Part shown: positions 50,905 through 58,616 of the stretch, piece by piece
How the letters are laid out: each line of letters starts with the position of its first letter
Numbering within the stretch: the stretch's first letter is position 1
Source: an uncultured Slackia sp.
Lineage (GTDB): Bacteria > Actinomycetota > Coriobacteriia > Coriobacteriales > Eggerthellaceae
Assembly (NCBI GenBank): GCA_934661005.1
Contig: CAKUIK010000004.1
Span: forward strand, 18,866-82,865
Direction of reading: 5' to 3'
Length of the DNA: 64,000 bases
Notes under the pieces: generated by a model
The model's input: only the letters and a program-made list of their open reading frames with translations
The model's database searches: none
Told to the model about the DNA's origin: nothing
Made by a program: the position numbers and the translations under genes

Positions 50905-51474
50905 ATAGCAGCTCAAGAGCCCAGGCTCAATGAAGAAATCCGCACTCGCGAGTGCCGTCTGATTGGTTACGACGGTTCTCAGATGGGTATCTTCAACACC
51001 CGCGAGGCCCTGCGCATCGCAGAAGAGGCCGGTTTGGACCTTGTCGAAATCGCGCCGAACGCTGAACCGCCCGTGTGCCGCATTATGGACTACGGAAAGT
51101 TCAAGTACGATCAGGCGATCAAGGCTAAGCAGGCTCGCAAGAAGCAGACCAAGGTCGAGATCAAGGAAATGAAGTTCCGTCCCAAGATCGACGTGGGCGA
51201 CTACACCACGAAGAAGAAGCACGTGCTTCGTTTCTTGGCAGGCGGCGCTAAGGTCAAGATCACGATTATGTTCCGCGGTCGCGAGATGGCCCACCCCGAA
51301 CAAGGCCTCTCGATTCTCGAACGTTTGGCAGACGACTTGAAAGACGTTGCCGTCATCGAGAACGCCCCCAAGATGGAGGGCCGCAACATGCATATGCTCA
51401 TCGCTCCGCTTCCGGCAGCGGTGAAAAAAGCAGCCGATAAAGACGCCAAAAACAACGGCGAATCCAACGAGTAA
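50905..51474 (+). CDS. infC: Translation initiation factor IF-3
   Basis: IF-3 binds the 30S subunit, rejects wrong start codons and prevents early subunit joining. The protein (189 residues) has the N-domain signature RLNEEIRTRECRLIGYDGSQMGI and the C-domain EIKEMKFRPKIDVGDY with the conserved VKITIMFRGREM. The start is unusual: AGGAGG (50891-50896) lies eight bases before ATA 50905, while the in-frame GTG at 50896 overlaps that ribosome site. Rare AUU/AUA/AUC starts are known for infC and give autoregulation by IF-3. A lysine-rich tail of about 15 residues ends the protein. Confidence 0.95.
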   Translation: MAAQEPRLNEEIRTRECRLIGYDGSQMGIFNTREALRIAEEAGLDLVEIAPNAEPPVCRIMDYGKFKYDQAIKAKQARKKQTKVEIKEMKFRPKIDVGDYTTKKKHVLRFLAGGAKVKITIMFRGREMAHPEQGLSILERLADDLKDVAVIENAPKMEGRNMHMLIAPLPAAVKKAADKDAKNNGESNE

Positions 51475-51492
51475 GCAGAAAGGACTTCGATT

Positions 51493-51690
51493 ATGCCTAA
51501 GATGAAGACCCACAAGGGCACCGCAAAGCGCTTCCGCGTCACCGGTACCGGCAAGATCGTCCGCGCTAAGGCTTTCAAGAGCCACATCAAGAGCAAGAAG
51601 AGCCCCAAGCGTATCCGCAATTTCCGCAAAGAGACTGTTGTCGCTGAGTCCGACAAGCGTGTTGTCGCTCGCAACCTCGGCCTCCGCTAA
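51493..51690 (+). CDS. rpmI: Ribosomal protein bL35
   Basis: A 65-residue basic protein of the large subunit with the family opening [20 protein letters not shown] and ending in the RNLGLR region. It follows infC by 18 bp with AGAAAGGA upstream. Usual family length is 64-66. Confidence 0.98.
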   Translation: MPKMKTHKGTAKRFRVTGTGKIVRAKAFKSHIKSKKSPKRIRNFRKETVVAESDKRVVARNLGLR

Positions 51691-51712
51691 TTGATTTAGG
51701 AAGTGATTATCA

Positions 51713-52069
51713 ATGCCTCGTGTTAAGCGTTCTGTTTCCGCTAAAAAGAAGCGTCGCGTTGTCCTCGCTCGTGCGAAGGGCTACTACGGAGCTAAGTCCC
51801 GCCATTACAAGAAGGCGAAGGAGCAGGTCCGTCACTCGCTGCAGTACCAGTACCGCGATCGCCGCAACAAGAAGCGCGAAGTCCGTCGTCTCTGGATTAC
51901 CCGCATCAATGCTGCTGCTCGTATCAACGGCGTGTCCTACTCCGTGTTCATGAATGGCCTCCACAAGGCTGGCGTTGAGCTCGACCGCAAGGTGCTCTCC
52001 GACATGGCCATCAACGACCCCGAGGCTTTTGCCGCGCTGGTCGAGGTCTCCAAGGCCGCTCTGAAATAA
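51713..52069 (+). CDS. rplT: Ribosomal protein bL20
   Basis: A 118-residue basic protein that binds 23S rRNA early in assembly and, in many bacteria, its own leader mRNA. It carries [37 protein letters not shown] and the tail [20 protein letters not shown]. It closes the infC operon before a strong terminator. Confidence 0.98.
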   Translation: MPRVKRSVSAKKKRRVVLARAKGYYGAKSRHYKKAKEQVRHSLQYQYRDRRNKKREVRRLWITRINAAARINGVSYSVFMNGLHKAGVELDRKVLSDMAINDPEAFAALVEVSKAALK

Positions 52070-52090
52070 ATCGTTCTTCTTGAACGACGA

Positions 52091-52117
52091 AAGCCCCCGC
52101 TCTGCGGGGGCTTTTTT
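52091..52117 (+). terminator. Intrinsic terminator after rplT
   Basis: A perfect 10-bp stem (52091-52100 with 52104-52113) with loop TCT and a T-run to 52117. Confidence 0.93.
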
Positions 52118-52143
52118 GTGCTTAAGGAACCGCGATGCGCTTG

Positions 52144-55100
52144 CTAGAGGCGCCGTTCGCTTTTCTGCGCGGCTTCGATTTCGCTTCGGCGCTTGCTGTA
52201 TGCGGCTATCGCTGCTGCGCTTCCTGCGAAGGCGAGCCCCGCCGTTCCCGTAATGAAGCTTGTTGTGAAATCGAGCGTTTTCGGCAGGGTTTTGATTCGT
52301 TCATTCTTTAGAATCACGATTTCGGCTTCGGGCGTATCGCGAATCTCGACGCTCAGTTTCTGTTTCTCGGCCTTATACCCCTCAGGGGCGCATTCCTCAA
52401 CAAGGGTGTACGTTTCTCCAACGCAGAGGTGGCTGAATTCCACTGGCGCTTTCCCTTGGGCTGCCCATCCCTCGGCTTCAAGTCCATCGTTGCAAGGCGC
52501 AATGGGGTTGCCCTGGGAATCTTCAAGGCGGAATCGCCCGCCTTCGATCCTCGCCTGCGATGCTGCTTGCTCGGCGCTGCCGTCGTCTGCGTGCGCTTTG
52601 CCGGCTTGCTCATAGCGATCCGCATCGATTTTGAAGAATTCCAAGCGTGTGAAGTCGTTTTCGACGGCTTCTTTCCATAGGGCGTCGCCTTCGCATCCCG
52701 TCTCGCATGCTTCGATCCAGGCGTCTTCGCTGTCGTACCAGCGTCCGTCGCTTGCAAGGAAACGCGTTTTGCTCCAATCGCTCGTCACGTAGCCCAAATC
52801 GAAGCGAGGCGACGTTTCGCGGAGCGTATAGGTGCGTCCTTTTGGCAGGTGCGTGGCTTTGGCGTAGCCTTCTTCGTCGGTTACGAGCTTGTATTCGCCA
52901 GATGCATTGGTAGCCTCGTCTTCTGCGTTTGCTTCGCTTGATTCTTCGTCAGCGCTTTTTTCCGCAGCCGCCAAAGCCTCGCTGGGCTGTTCATTTTCTT
53001 TGGGCTCGTCCGCGTCAACTGAGGTTACGCTGTTGCCGATGGCGCTTTCATCCTGGGTGCTTCCAGTTAAGGGCGTCTCGCTTCTTCCTTCATCATCGCC
53101 TCTTCCGCTCTCTGGCGCGCTCAAAACGAATTCGACCCCGGAAATGGGTTCGCCTGTTTGCGCATCGACCTTCCTGATTTCGATGCCCGTTGGCTCTTCT
53201 TCTATCGTGATGCCCGCGCATACGACTTCGCACGCATCGTTTTCCCATGTAAGCGTTACGTGATGGCGCTTCGTTTCGGCTACGTACCCTTCGGGCGAGA
53301 GCGTTTCGACAATAAGGTATTCCGCCGTGCCCGACCCGAGCGGCAGGGGAGCAATCGTCCATGCTCCAGCTTCATCGCTCGTTGCGCTTCCCGCAAAGTC
53401 GCCCTTGTGTAGCGCGAGCGTTCCATCGGGGAATACGACGTCGGTTGCGACGCGTGCCTCATAGGTTGCCCCCGAGACGTCTTCTCCCGTTAGGATATCG
53501 ATTTTGCGCCCTTCGATAGCTCCGTATGCTTTTTCGTTTGGCAAGGTTATCTCGATAACGTCGTCTTCCTCCCATCGGTGGTTTTGGGCGACCTCGAAAC
53601 ATACGGGCTCTTTACGCGTGAGGTAGGGAGCGATGGTTGAAATTTCACGAATGGCATAGCTGCCCCAGGCGAGCCTTTCGGGGAATTGCACTATGCCCGA
53701 TTCAGGAATCGTGAAGCGGGAAACGCGTTCGGTGCTCGGCGTATGCACGTCGAACGACACGGGTTGGTATTCGCCGTTGGCATCTCGCCGGAGCAGTTCG
53801 ATGATGGTTCCCGGCGAGAGCACGGTATTGCCCGTTTCGGCATCGGTCTTCTTTACGCGTACGGGCGAGCATATGCGATGGTCCTCAACCGTCATAAACG
53901 CGATGTGCGCATTGGCATGCACTTCGATGTCGATAATCGGATCGGCGAGCCTGAGCGCCTCGTCGGGACAATACGTTTCGACGATAGCGTACGTTCCATA
54001 GGGCAAAGCGCAACTTGGCGCTGGTTGTCCGCCATGGACTTCGGGATACCAGTCTTCGAGCAGATCCTTCGAAGTGAAGCGCCCGTCGCTTTTCGTTGTG
54101 ACGGTTCCCATGAGCGAACCGAAAAGCGCCGACCCATCGTTTGAGGTGACGGTCTTTTCTTGCGCGTCAAGAATGGGAGCAACGTCATAGCCTTTGCCCA
54201 CAAGACTTCCGTCATCTTGCAGCCATATCGCGAATCGCGCTCCTGCGAGGGGCGATTTCAGCGATTCGTCGTTTTCGCCCTCGTGTTCGAAGAATTTCGC
54301 GCCTTCGATGTCTCCTCGGAGCACGCGATCGCATGCGGTGAGGGTTAGGGTTGCGCAGGGCTCGTCGCTATCGGGCGCCAAATCGACGGTCGTCCACCCA
54401 TCGTCGTCCGCGTTCGGAAGCGATCCAACGGCATAGCCGATCGGCGCTGAAACCTCACGAATGCGTACGGTTCCACGCGCTATTTCCGGGAATTCCGCAA
54501 TCCATGCCCCGCCAGTTTCATTTTCGTGCCACGTACTTGCTGCGGTATGGGAGTTTCCCTGTGAATCGACAAGCTCGAAGAGGGCTCCCGAAAGCGTTGC
54601 GTGTCCTTGGGCGCGTTCGCCGGTTTCAACGTCTCGCTTCTCTATGGCGACGCGCACGGTTTTCGGCGTGTCGGTGAGGTTTTGCGTGTCTGGTGCTTGG
54701 CCCACCTCTATATAGCGAGGTTCGCTCCAGGCGCAAAACCCCAAGGGGGCGCGGTCTTCTCGAACCCATACGCCCTGGCCTGGGGTGAGCTCAATTTCGG
54801 CATAGCCTTGCGCATTCGTGGAAAATTCGGTAATCAGTCCGCTGCATACGCCGTTTTCGCAATGCTGGAACACGCTGAACTCTGCTCCCTCAAGCGAATA
54901 GAACGGAGCGCCTTCGTCGCCCGTTGCGACGGAGGCTTCCGCAGAGTGCTTTTGAAGCGCAAGCGTGATGAGATTCGTGAGCGGCACATGGAACCAGTAG
55001 ACGTTGCCCCATTTTGCCGTGATTTGGGAAATCATGTTGCCCGGGCAGTTTCCCGCAACCACCCCGTCGGCGTGGCTTGACGAATGCCATGCCAAATCGT

Positions 55101-55773
55101 GGTTCGGCGTGTCGCCCCAAAAGAACAAAATGTGGCAATCGGCGCCAGGCGTTCCCCAGTCGCGCGGATCGGCAATGATGATGTCGCCTTTGCGCAGTTG
55201 GCCGCTGGCGAGCATGCTTTCTTTGCTTTCGTATCGCGTGCGCAGTTCCGAGTGGTCGTTGAGGTAGGAAATCCAGCGCGATAGGTTTGATTTGTTGCCT
55301 CTGCTGTATCCCGATGAGCCAACATAAGACCCCATGGGGTCGCAGTTGGCGCCACACGCCTCAAGCACTGCGACGATGAACCCCGTGCAGTTCATATAGG
55401 CTTGCCCGTTTGATTTCGGCTTGCCGTTGGGGTGCCAGCAATCCCAAGTGGAAATGTCGCCCCCAGCGCCGTCTGGCCCGGTGTTGCCATAAGGGGTGCC
55501 CAGGTAATACGAATCGTATTCGTGCGCCTTCAACTCGTCGAGCGCGCATCGCGTGGCGCCTAGGATGCCCTCGATTGTGTTCTGCGAGCTTCGGGCCTCT
55601 GCTGCCCAGGCTTGACGGAAAAGCGGCTGTTGGACGGCGCGTTTTAACGGCGCGCCCTCGAAGGCCACGGGTCCCAATGCGGCATACGATGCCGCGGCGA
55701 TGGCGAGAGCGAAAAACGAACGGCGTGAAAAAGGCGCGCGAGGGGCATTGGGCGGACAAAGGGACGTAGGCAT
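52144..55773 (-). CDS. Tat-exported NlpC/P60-like surface protein with SpaA-type repeats
   Basis: A 1209-residue protein. The N-terminus has a twin-arginine signal, SRRSFFA (16-22), with a hydrophobic segment to about 40. Residues 90-260 look like a cysteine amidase/endopeptidase: Cys128 in NCTGFIVAV and His213 in DCHILFFWG, so NlpC/P60-like peptidoglycan hydrolysis is plausible. Many SpaA/prealbumin-like Ig domains follow, several with an E-x-E-x-R box (TYTLRE, TYTLVEECAPEGY). An acidic Ser/Glu-rich segment lies near 900-960. The C-terminus has LPKTL (1163-1167), a hydrophobic segment and a basic tail: the sorting Gly is replaced by Leu. SD AGGAGG. Promoter element shared with comF. Confidence 0.85.
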   Translation of the reverse strand: MPTSLCPPNAPRAPFSRRSFFALAIAAASYAALGPVAFEGAPLKRAVQQPLFRQAWAAEARSSQNTIEGILGATRCALDELKAHEYDSYYLGTPYGNTGPDGAGGDISTWDCWHPNGKPKSNGQAYMNCTGFIVAVLEACGANCDPMGSYVGSSGYSRGNKSNLSRWISYLNDHSELRTRYESKESMLASGQLRKGDIIIADPRDWGTPGADCHILFFWGDTPNHDLAWHSSSHADGVVAGNCPGNMISQITAKWGNVYWFHVPLTNLITLALQKHSAEASVATGDEGAPFYSLEGAEFSVFQHCENGVCSGLITEFSTNAQGYAEIELTPGQGVWVREDRAPLGFCAWSEPRYIEVGQAPDTQNLTDTPKTVRVAIEKRDVETGERAQGHATLSGALFELVDSQGNSHTAASTWHENETGGAWIAEFPEIARGTVRIREVSAPIGYAVGSLPNADDDGWTTVDLAPDSDEPCATLTLTACDRVLRGDIEGAKFFEHEGENDESLKSPLAGARFAIWLQDDGSLVGKGYDVAPILDAQEKTVTSNDGSALFGSLMGTVTTKSDGRFTSKDLLEDWYPEVHGGQPAPSCALPYGTYAIVETYCPDEALRLADPIIDIEVHANAHIAFMTVEDHRICSPVRVKKTDAETGNTVLSPGTIIELLRRDANGEYQPVSFDVHTPSTERVSRFTIPESGIVQFPERLAWGSYAIREISTIAPYLTRKEPVCFEVAQNHRWEEDDVIEITLPNEKAYGAIEGRKIDILTGEDVSGATYEARVATDVVFPDGTLALHKGDFAGSATSDEAGAWTIAPLPLGSGTAEYLIVETLSPEGYVAETKRHHVTLTWENDACEVVCAGITIEEEPTGIEIRKVDAQTGEPISGVEFVLSAPESGRGDDEGRSETPLTGSTQDESAIGNSVTSVDADEPKENEQPSEALAAAEKSADEESSEANAEDEATNASGEYKLVTDEEGYAKATHLPKGRTYTLRETSPRFDLGYVTSDWSKTRFLASDGRWYDSEDAWIEACETGCEGDALWKEAVENDFTRLEFFKIDADRYEQAGKAHADDGSAEQAASQARIEGGRFRLEDSQGNPIAPCNDGLEAEGWAAQGKAPVEFSHLCVGETYTLVEECAPEGYKAEKQKLSVEIRDTPEAEIVILKNERIKTLPKTLDFTTSFITGTAGLAFAGSAAAIAAYSKRRSEIEAAQKSERRL

Positions 55774-55824
55774 AGTCGCCTCCTAATCGGTTGCTGCAGT
55801 CTGCGCCGCTGCGGGCGCACGCCC

Positions 55825-55860
55825 ATGCTAGGGGTGAAACCTTGCCCGATCCTTGCCCGT
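55825..55860 (-). promoter_or_regulatory. Two-repeat promoter element of the surface protein
   Basis: On the minus strand two CGGGCAAGG repeats 11 bp apart (55851-55859 and 55840-55848) are followed by CCTAGCAT (55825-55832), 52 bp before the start codon. The match with the comF element (39009-39044) is 29 of 36 bases with identical spacing. Confidence 0.7.
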
Positions 55861-56018
55861 CTTCTTCGGTTTTCCTCGCGCTTTAGCGTCGAATCGCCGC
55901 TTGTTGCAGCTGGATTCCAGTCGATTTACTCGCATAAGCATTGCGATAATCGTTCGAATTCCTTTTAATCTGCCGAGCGTTTTCTCGCGATTCCATTCCC
56001 CTTTGGAGGGCCTTCAAT
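55861..56018. other. Rest of the intergenic region between two minus-strand genes
   Basis: Together with the element and terminator on its flanks this fills the 336-bp gap 55774-56109. I see no gene, repeat or RNA here. Confidence 0.5.
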
Positions 56019-56055
56019 AAAAAAAGCCTGCGTTTCCATTGCGGGAAACGCAGGC
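56019..56055 (-). terminator. Terminator of the U32 gene
   Basis: On the minus strand a 12-bp perfect stem (56044-56055 with 56026-56037) is followed by a run of seven T residues. Confidence 0.93.
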
Positions 56056-56109
56056 GGCATTTGAAAGAGGGCTGTGGGATTGCGAGGGCGCGCTGTGACG
56101 AATGTGGGC

Positions 56110-58548
56110 TTATTGCACGCCTCTGAACAGGTGCCCCGTTGTGCAGCCTTCGGCCTTCGCGACGTTGGTACCGCGTTTGGCGGCCTCAATGGCGCGCACG
56201 GCTCGGGAGGTTGCCTTGCCCGCTTCGTTTGCACTCATGAGCGTCGTATCGACCATGAAGGCAGAAACGCCCGCGTCGATAAGCTTGTCAACCACGTGGG
56301 CGGCGTCGAAGCGCACGGCATTGTAGAGGTGGCTGCGGCCAAAGCAGTCGGTCACCACGGGGAAGCGGTAGCCCTTGCGGTCGAGCAACGTGTGCGCGTG
56401 AGTGCGTCGTTCGCACTGCGAACACTTCTGGTTGCAGGCGCCTTGGCTCATGAGCAAGCAGTGTTCGCAGGTCATGAGTTCCTGATTGCCGCAAACCACA
56501 ATGCCCAGCTCCACGGGCGAATCTTTGCCGAGCTCGGCGATTTGCTTCAAGGAAAGCTCAGGCGAAAGCCAAACGCGGCGGGCTCCCAGGGCGGCCGCGA
56601 CGGAAAGCGATGCCGCGTTCGTGATGGGCAGGTGCGGGCCTGCTTCCACGTGCGCACCCATGTTCGCGCCGCGTACGAGCTGGCCGAGGTTTTCGACGAA
56701 CAGCGGCTTTTCGGGTTTCGCCCATTTCCACAGGTCGACATCTTCTTCGCTGTTCATGGGGAGCTTGTCCACCACGGGCATTGCGATCGCGCAGCGGCCG
56801 GGGTATCCCGCCTGCTCTTCATCAACGATGCGGCCTTCGCAGCAGGCTTCGCCACGACGATAGTTCAGGGCGGTGACGAATACCACGTCGGCGCCGGCTT
56901 TTTTGGCAGCACGGGCGCACGCGGGATTCGTGGCAAATGCCACGACGCATGCGTCATCGGCGGTCGGTTTCGGCGTGGTGCGACTGCCTACGGGCTTTTC
57001 GGCTTTTTCAATAAGGCGATCGCGCCATGGGTCGAGCATGGCTTCGGCGAGCATCTTCAGCGCCTGCGTGCGCGCTTTGTGCAAAGCCGAAAAGCCCATG
57101 CCCACGCCTTCATCGACATCGACGTCGAGATTCGTGAGGAAGAACGGCGTATTGCCCAGGCGGTCAACATGCTCGCGCACTTCTTCGGGGGTAATGGCCT
57201 TTGTGCGGGCCGCTTCCACCGTTGCGCCCTCGAAAGAGGCTTGCACTCCTGCGCACTCGGCAACAAAGCGCAAAGGCTCGCCGATATGAGCTACGACGTG
57301 CATGCGTGCGGGAAGGCGAGGCTCCAAATCGTCATCGTGGAATGCCATGGAAGCATCGCGAACGCGGAACACGCGGTCGCCTTTACCCACGCGGCCGTCG
57401 ATTTCGAAGTAATACATGTCGCCTTTGCGCTCGAATGCTTCGAGCGTTGAGGCGAAATGGCCTTTATTGGTCCAGAATTCCAGTACATCGCCCTCGTGCA
57501 GCTCGGTCTGCGATTCAACGGCGACCTCGCGGCCCTTCGCTTTTGCGACGCGCCCAGCGAATACGCCGCGGTTGTTCGGGCGCCCGTAGCCCATGATGTC
57601 GTTCCCGCGACGGCGAGAAAGGTAGGCTTCGGTGAATCCGCGACTGAAGGCCTCGGAAAGAGCACGATGCTCTTCTTCGGTCGCCCCCGCCTCTTCGAGG
57701 GGTGTGCCTTCGTCGATGGCGCATGCTAAGCGGTCAATTGCCGCGCGATAGGCGGCTACCACGGTGAAGACGTATTCGGGCGATTTCATGCGGCCTTCGA
57801 TTTTCAGGCTGTCGACGCCCGTTTCCGCAAGCTTGGGAAGCATGTCGATGGTGCAGAGGTCTTTCGGCGAAAGCAGGCGGTCACCCGGAGCCGAAAGCTC
57901 GGTATCGGTGTCTTCGTCGCGAAGGGTATAGGGAAGGCGGCACGCCTGCGCGCAGGTGCCGCGGTTCGCGGAGCGCCCGCCGATCATGGAGCTCATGAGG
58001 CATTGCCCCGAATAGCAAATGCACAGGGCGCCGTGCGCGAAGCACTCGGTTTCCATGTTCAGGCTATGCGCTTCCTCAGTCACTTCGGCGAGCTCGGCGC
58101 AGCTCAACTCGCGAGCAAGCGTTACGCGCTCGGCGCCGAATTCTGCTGCTGCTCGCACGCCGTCGATATTATGCGTGTTCATTTGCGTAGAGATATGCAG
58201 GCGCGCATCGGGCAGCGCGCGCCTCACTTCGGCGGCGAGTCCGATATCTTGCACGATGAGGGCATCCACGCCGCGTCGCCATGCTTGGCGGGCAAGCTCG
58301 AGCGCGGCCGAGATTTCATCGGGCATAATCGCGATATTAAGCGTGAGGTACACGCGCACCCCGCGCAGGTGGGCGAAATCGCATGCGCGTGACAGGTTGT
58401 CAAGGGTGAAATTGTCTGCGCTGCGGCGGGCGTTGAACGCATCGCAACCCAAGTACACCGCATCGGCTCCAGCCGACACCGCGGCATGCAAACAGGTCAT
58501 CGAGCCTGCGGGGGCGAGAAGTTCCATATGCCTGTATGGGTTCATCAT
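56110..58548 (-). CDS. Peptidase U32 family protein (RlhA-like)
   Basis: An 812-residue protein with the U32 core near its start (MELLAPAGS, then AGADAVYLG and HISTQMNTHN). The cysteine-rich iron-sulfur motif CLMSSMIGGRSANRGTC-AQAC lies around 190-215. The second half includes a DUF3656-like region and further cysteines (EHCLLMSQGACNQKCSQC). RlhA-type members hydroxylate a 23S rRNA cytidine; others act in ubiquinone synthesis or as collagenase-like proteins. I favour the RlhA/YdcP type on length. Start is uncertain: ATG 58548 or 58527; neither has a strong ribosome site. The gene is divergent from the PBP gene, with start codons about 70 bp apart. Confidence 0.85.
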   Translation of the reverse strand: MMNPYRHMELLAPAGSMTCLHAAVSAGADAVYLGCDAFNARRSADNFTLDNLSRACDFAHLRGVRVYLTLNIAIMPDEISAALELARQAWRRGVDALIVQDIGLAAEVRRALPDARLHISTQMNTHNIDGVRAAAEFGAERVTLARELSCAELAEVTEEAHSLNMETECFAHGALCICYSGQCLMSSMIGGRSANRGTCAQACRLPYTLRDEDTDTELSAPGDRLLSPKDLCTIDMLPKLAETGVDSLKIEGRMKSPEYVFTVVAAYRAAIDRLACAIDEGTPLEEAGATEEEHRALSEAFSRGFTEAYLSRRRGNDIMGYGRPNNRGVFAGRVAKAKGREVAVESQTELHEGDVLEFWTNKGHFASTLEAFERKGDMYYFEIDGRVGKGDRVFRVRDASMAFHDDDLEPRLPARMHVVAHIGEPLRFVAECAGVQASFEGATVEAARTKAITPEEVREHVDRLGNTPFFLTNLDVDVDEGVGMGFSALHKARTQALKMLAEAMLDPWRDRLIEKAEKPVGSRTTPKPTADDACVVAFATNPACARAAKKAGADVVFVTALNYRRGEACCEGRIVDEEQAGYPGRCAIAMPVVDKLPMNSEEDVDLWKWAKPEKPLFVENLGQLVRGANMGAHVEAGPHLPITNAASLSVAAALGARRVWLSPELSLKQIAELGKDSPVELGIVVCGNQELMTCEHCLLMSQGACNQKCSQCERRTHAHTLLDRKGYRFPVVTDCFGRSHLYNAVRFDAAHVVDKLIDAGVSAFMVDTTLMSANEAGKATSRAVRAIEAAKRGTNVAKAEGCTTGHLFRGVQ

Positions 58549-58616
58549 GTAAAAAGTCCAATCGTCTTCGTGTAAAACTTTGCGAATAGTATCGCTTTCG
58601 GGTATCGTTGCACAGT

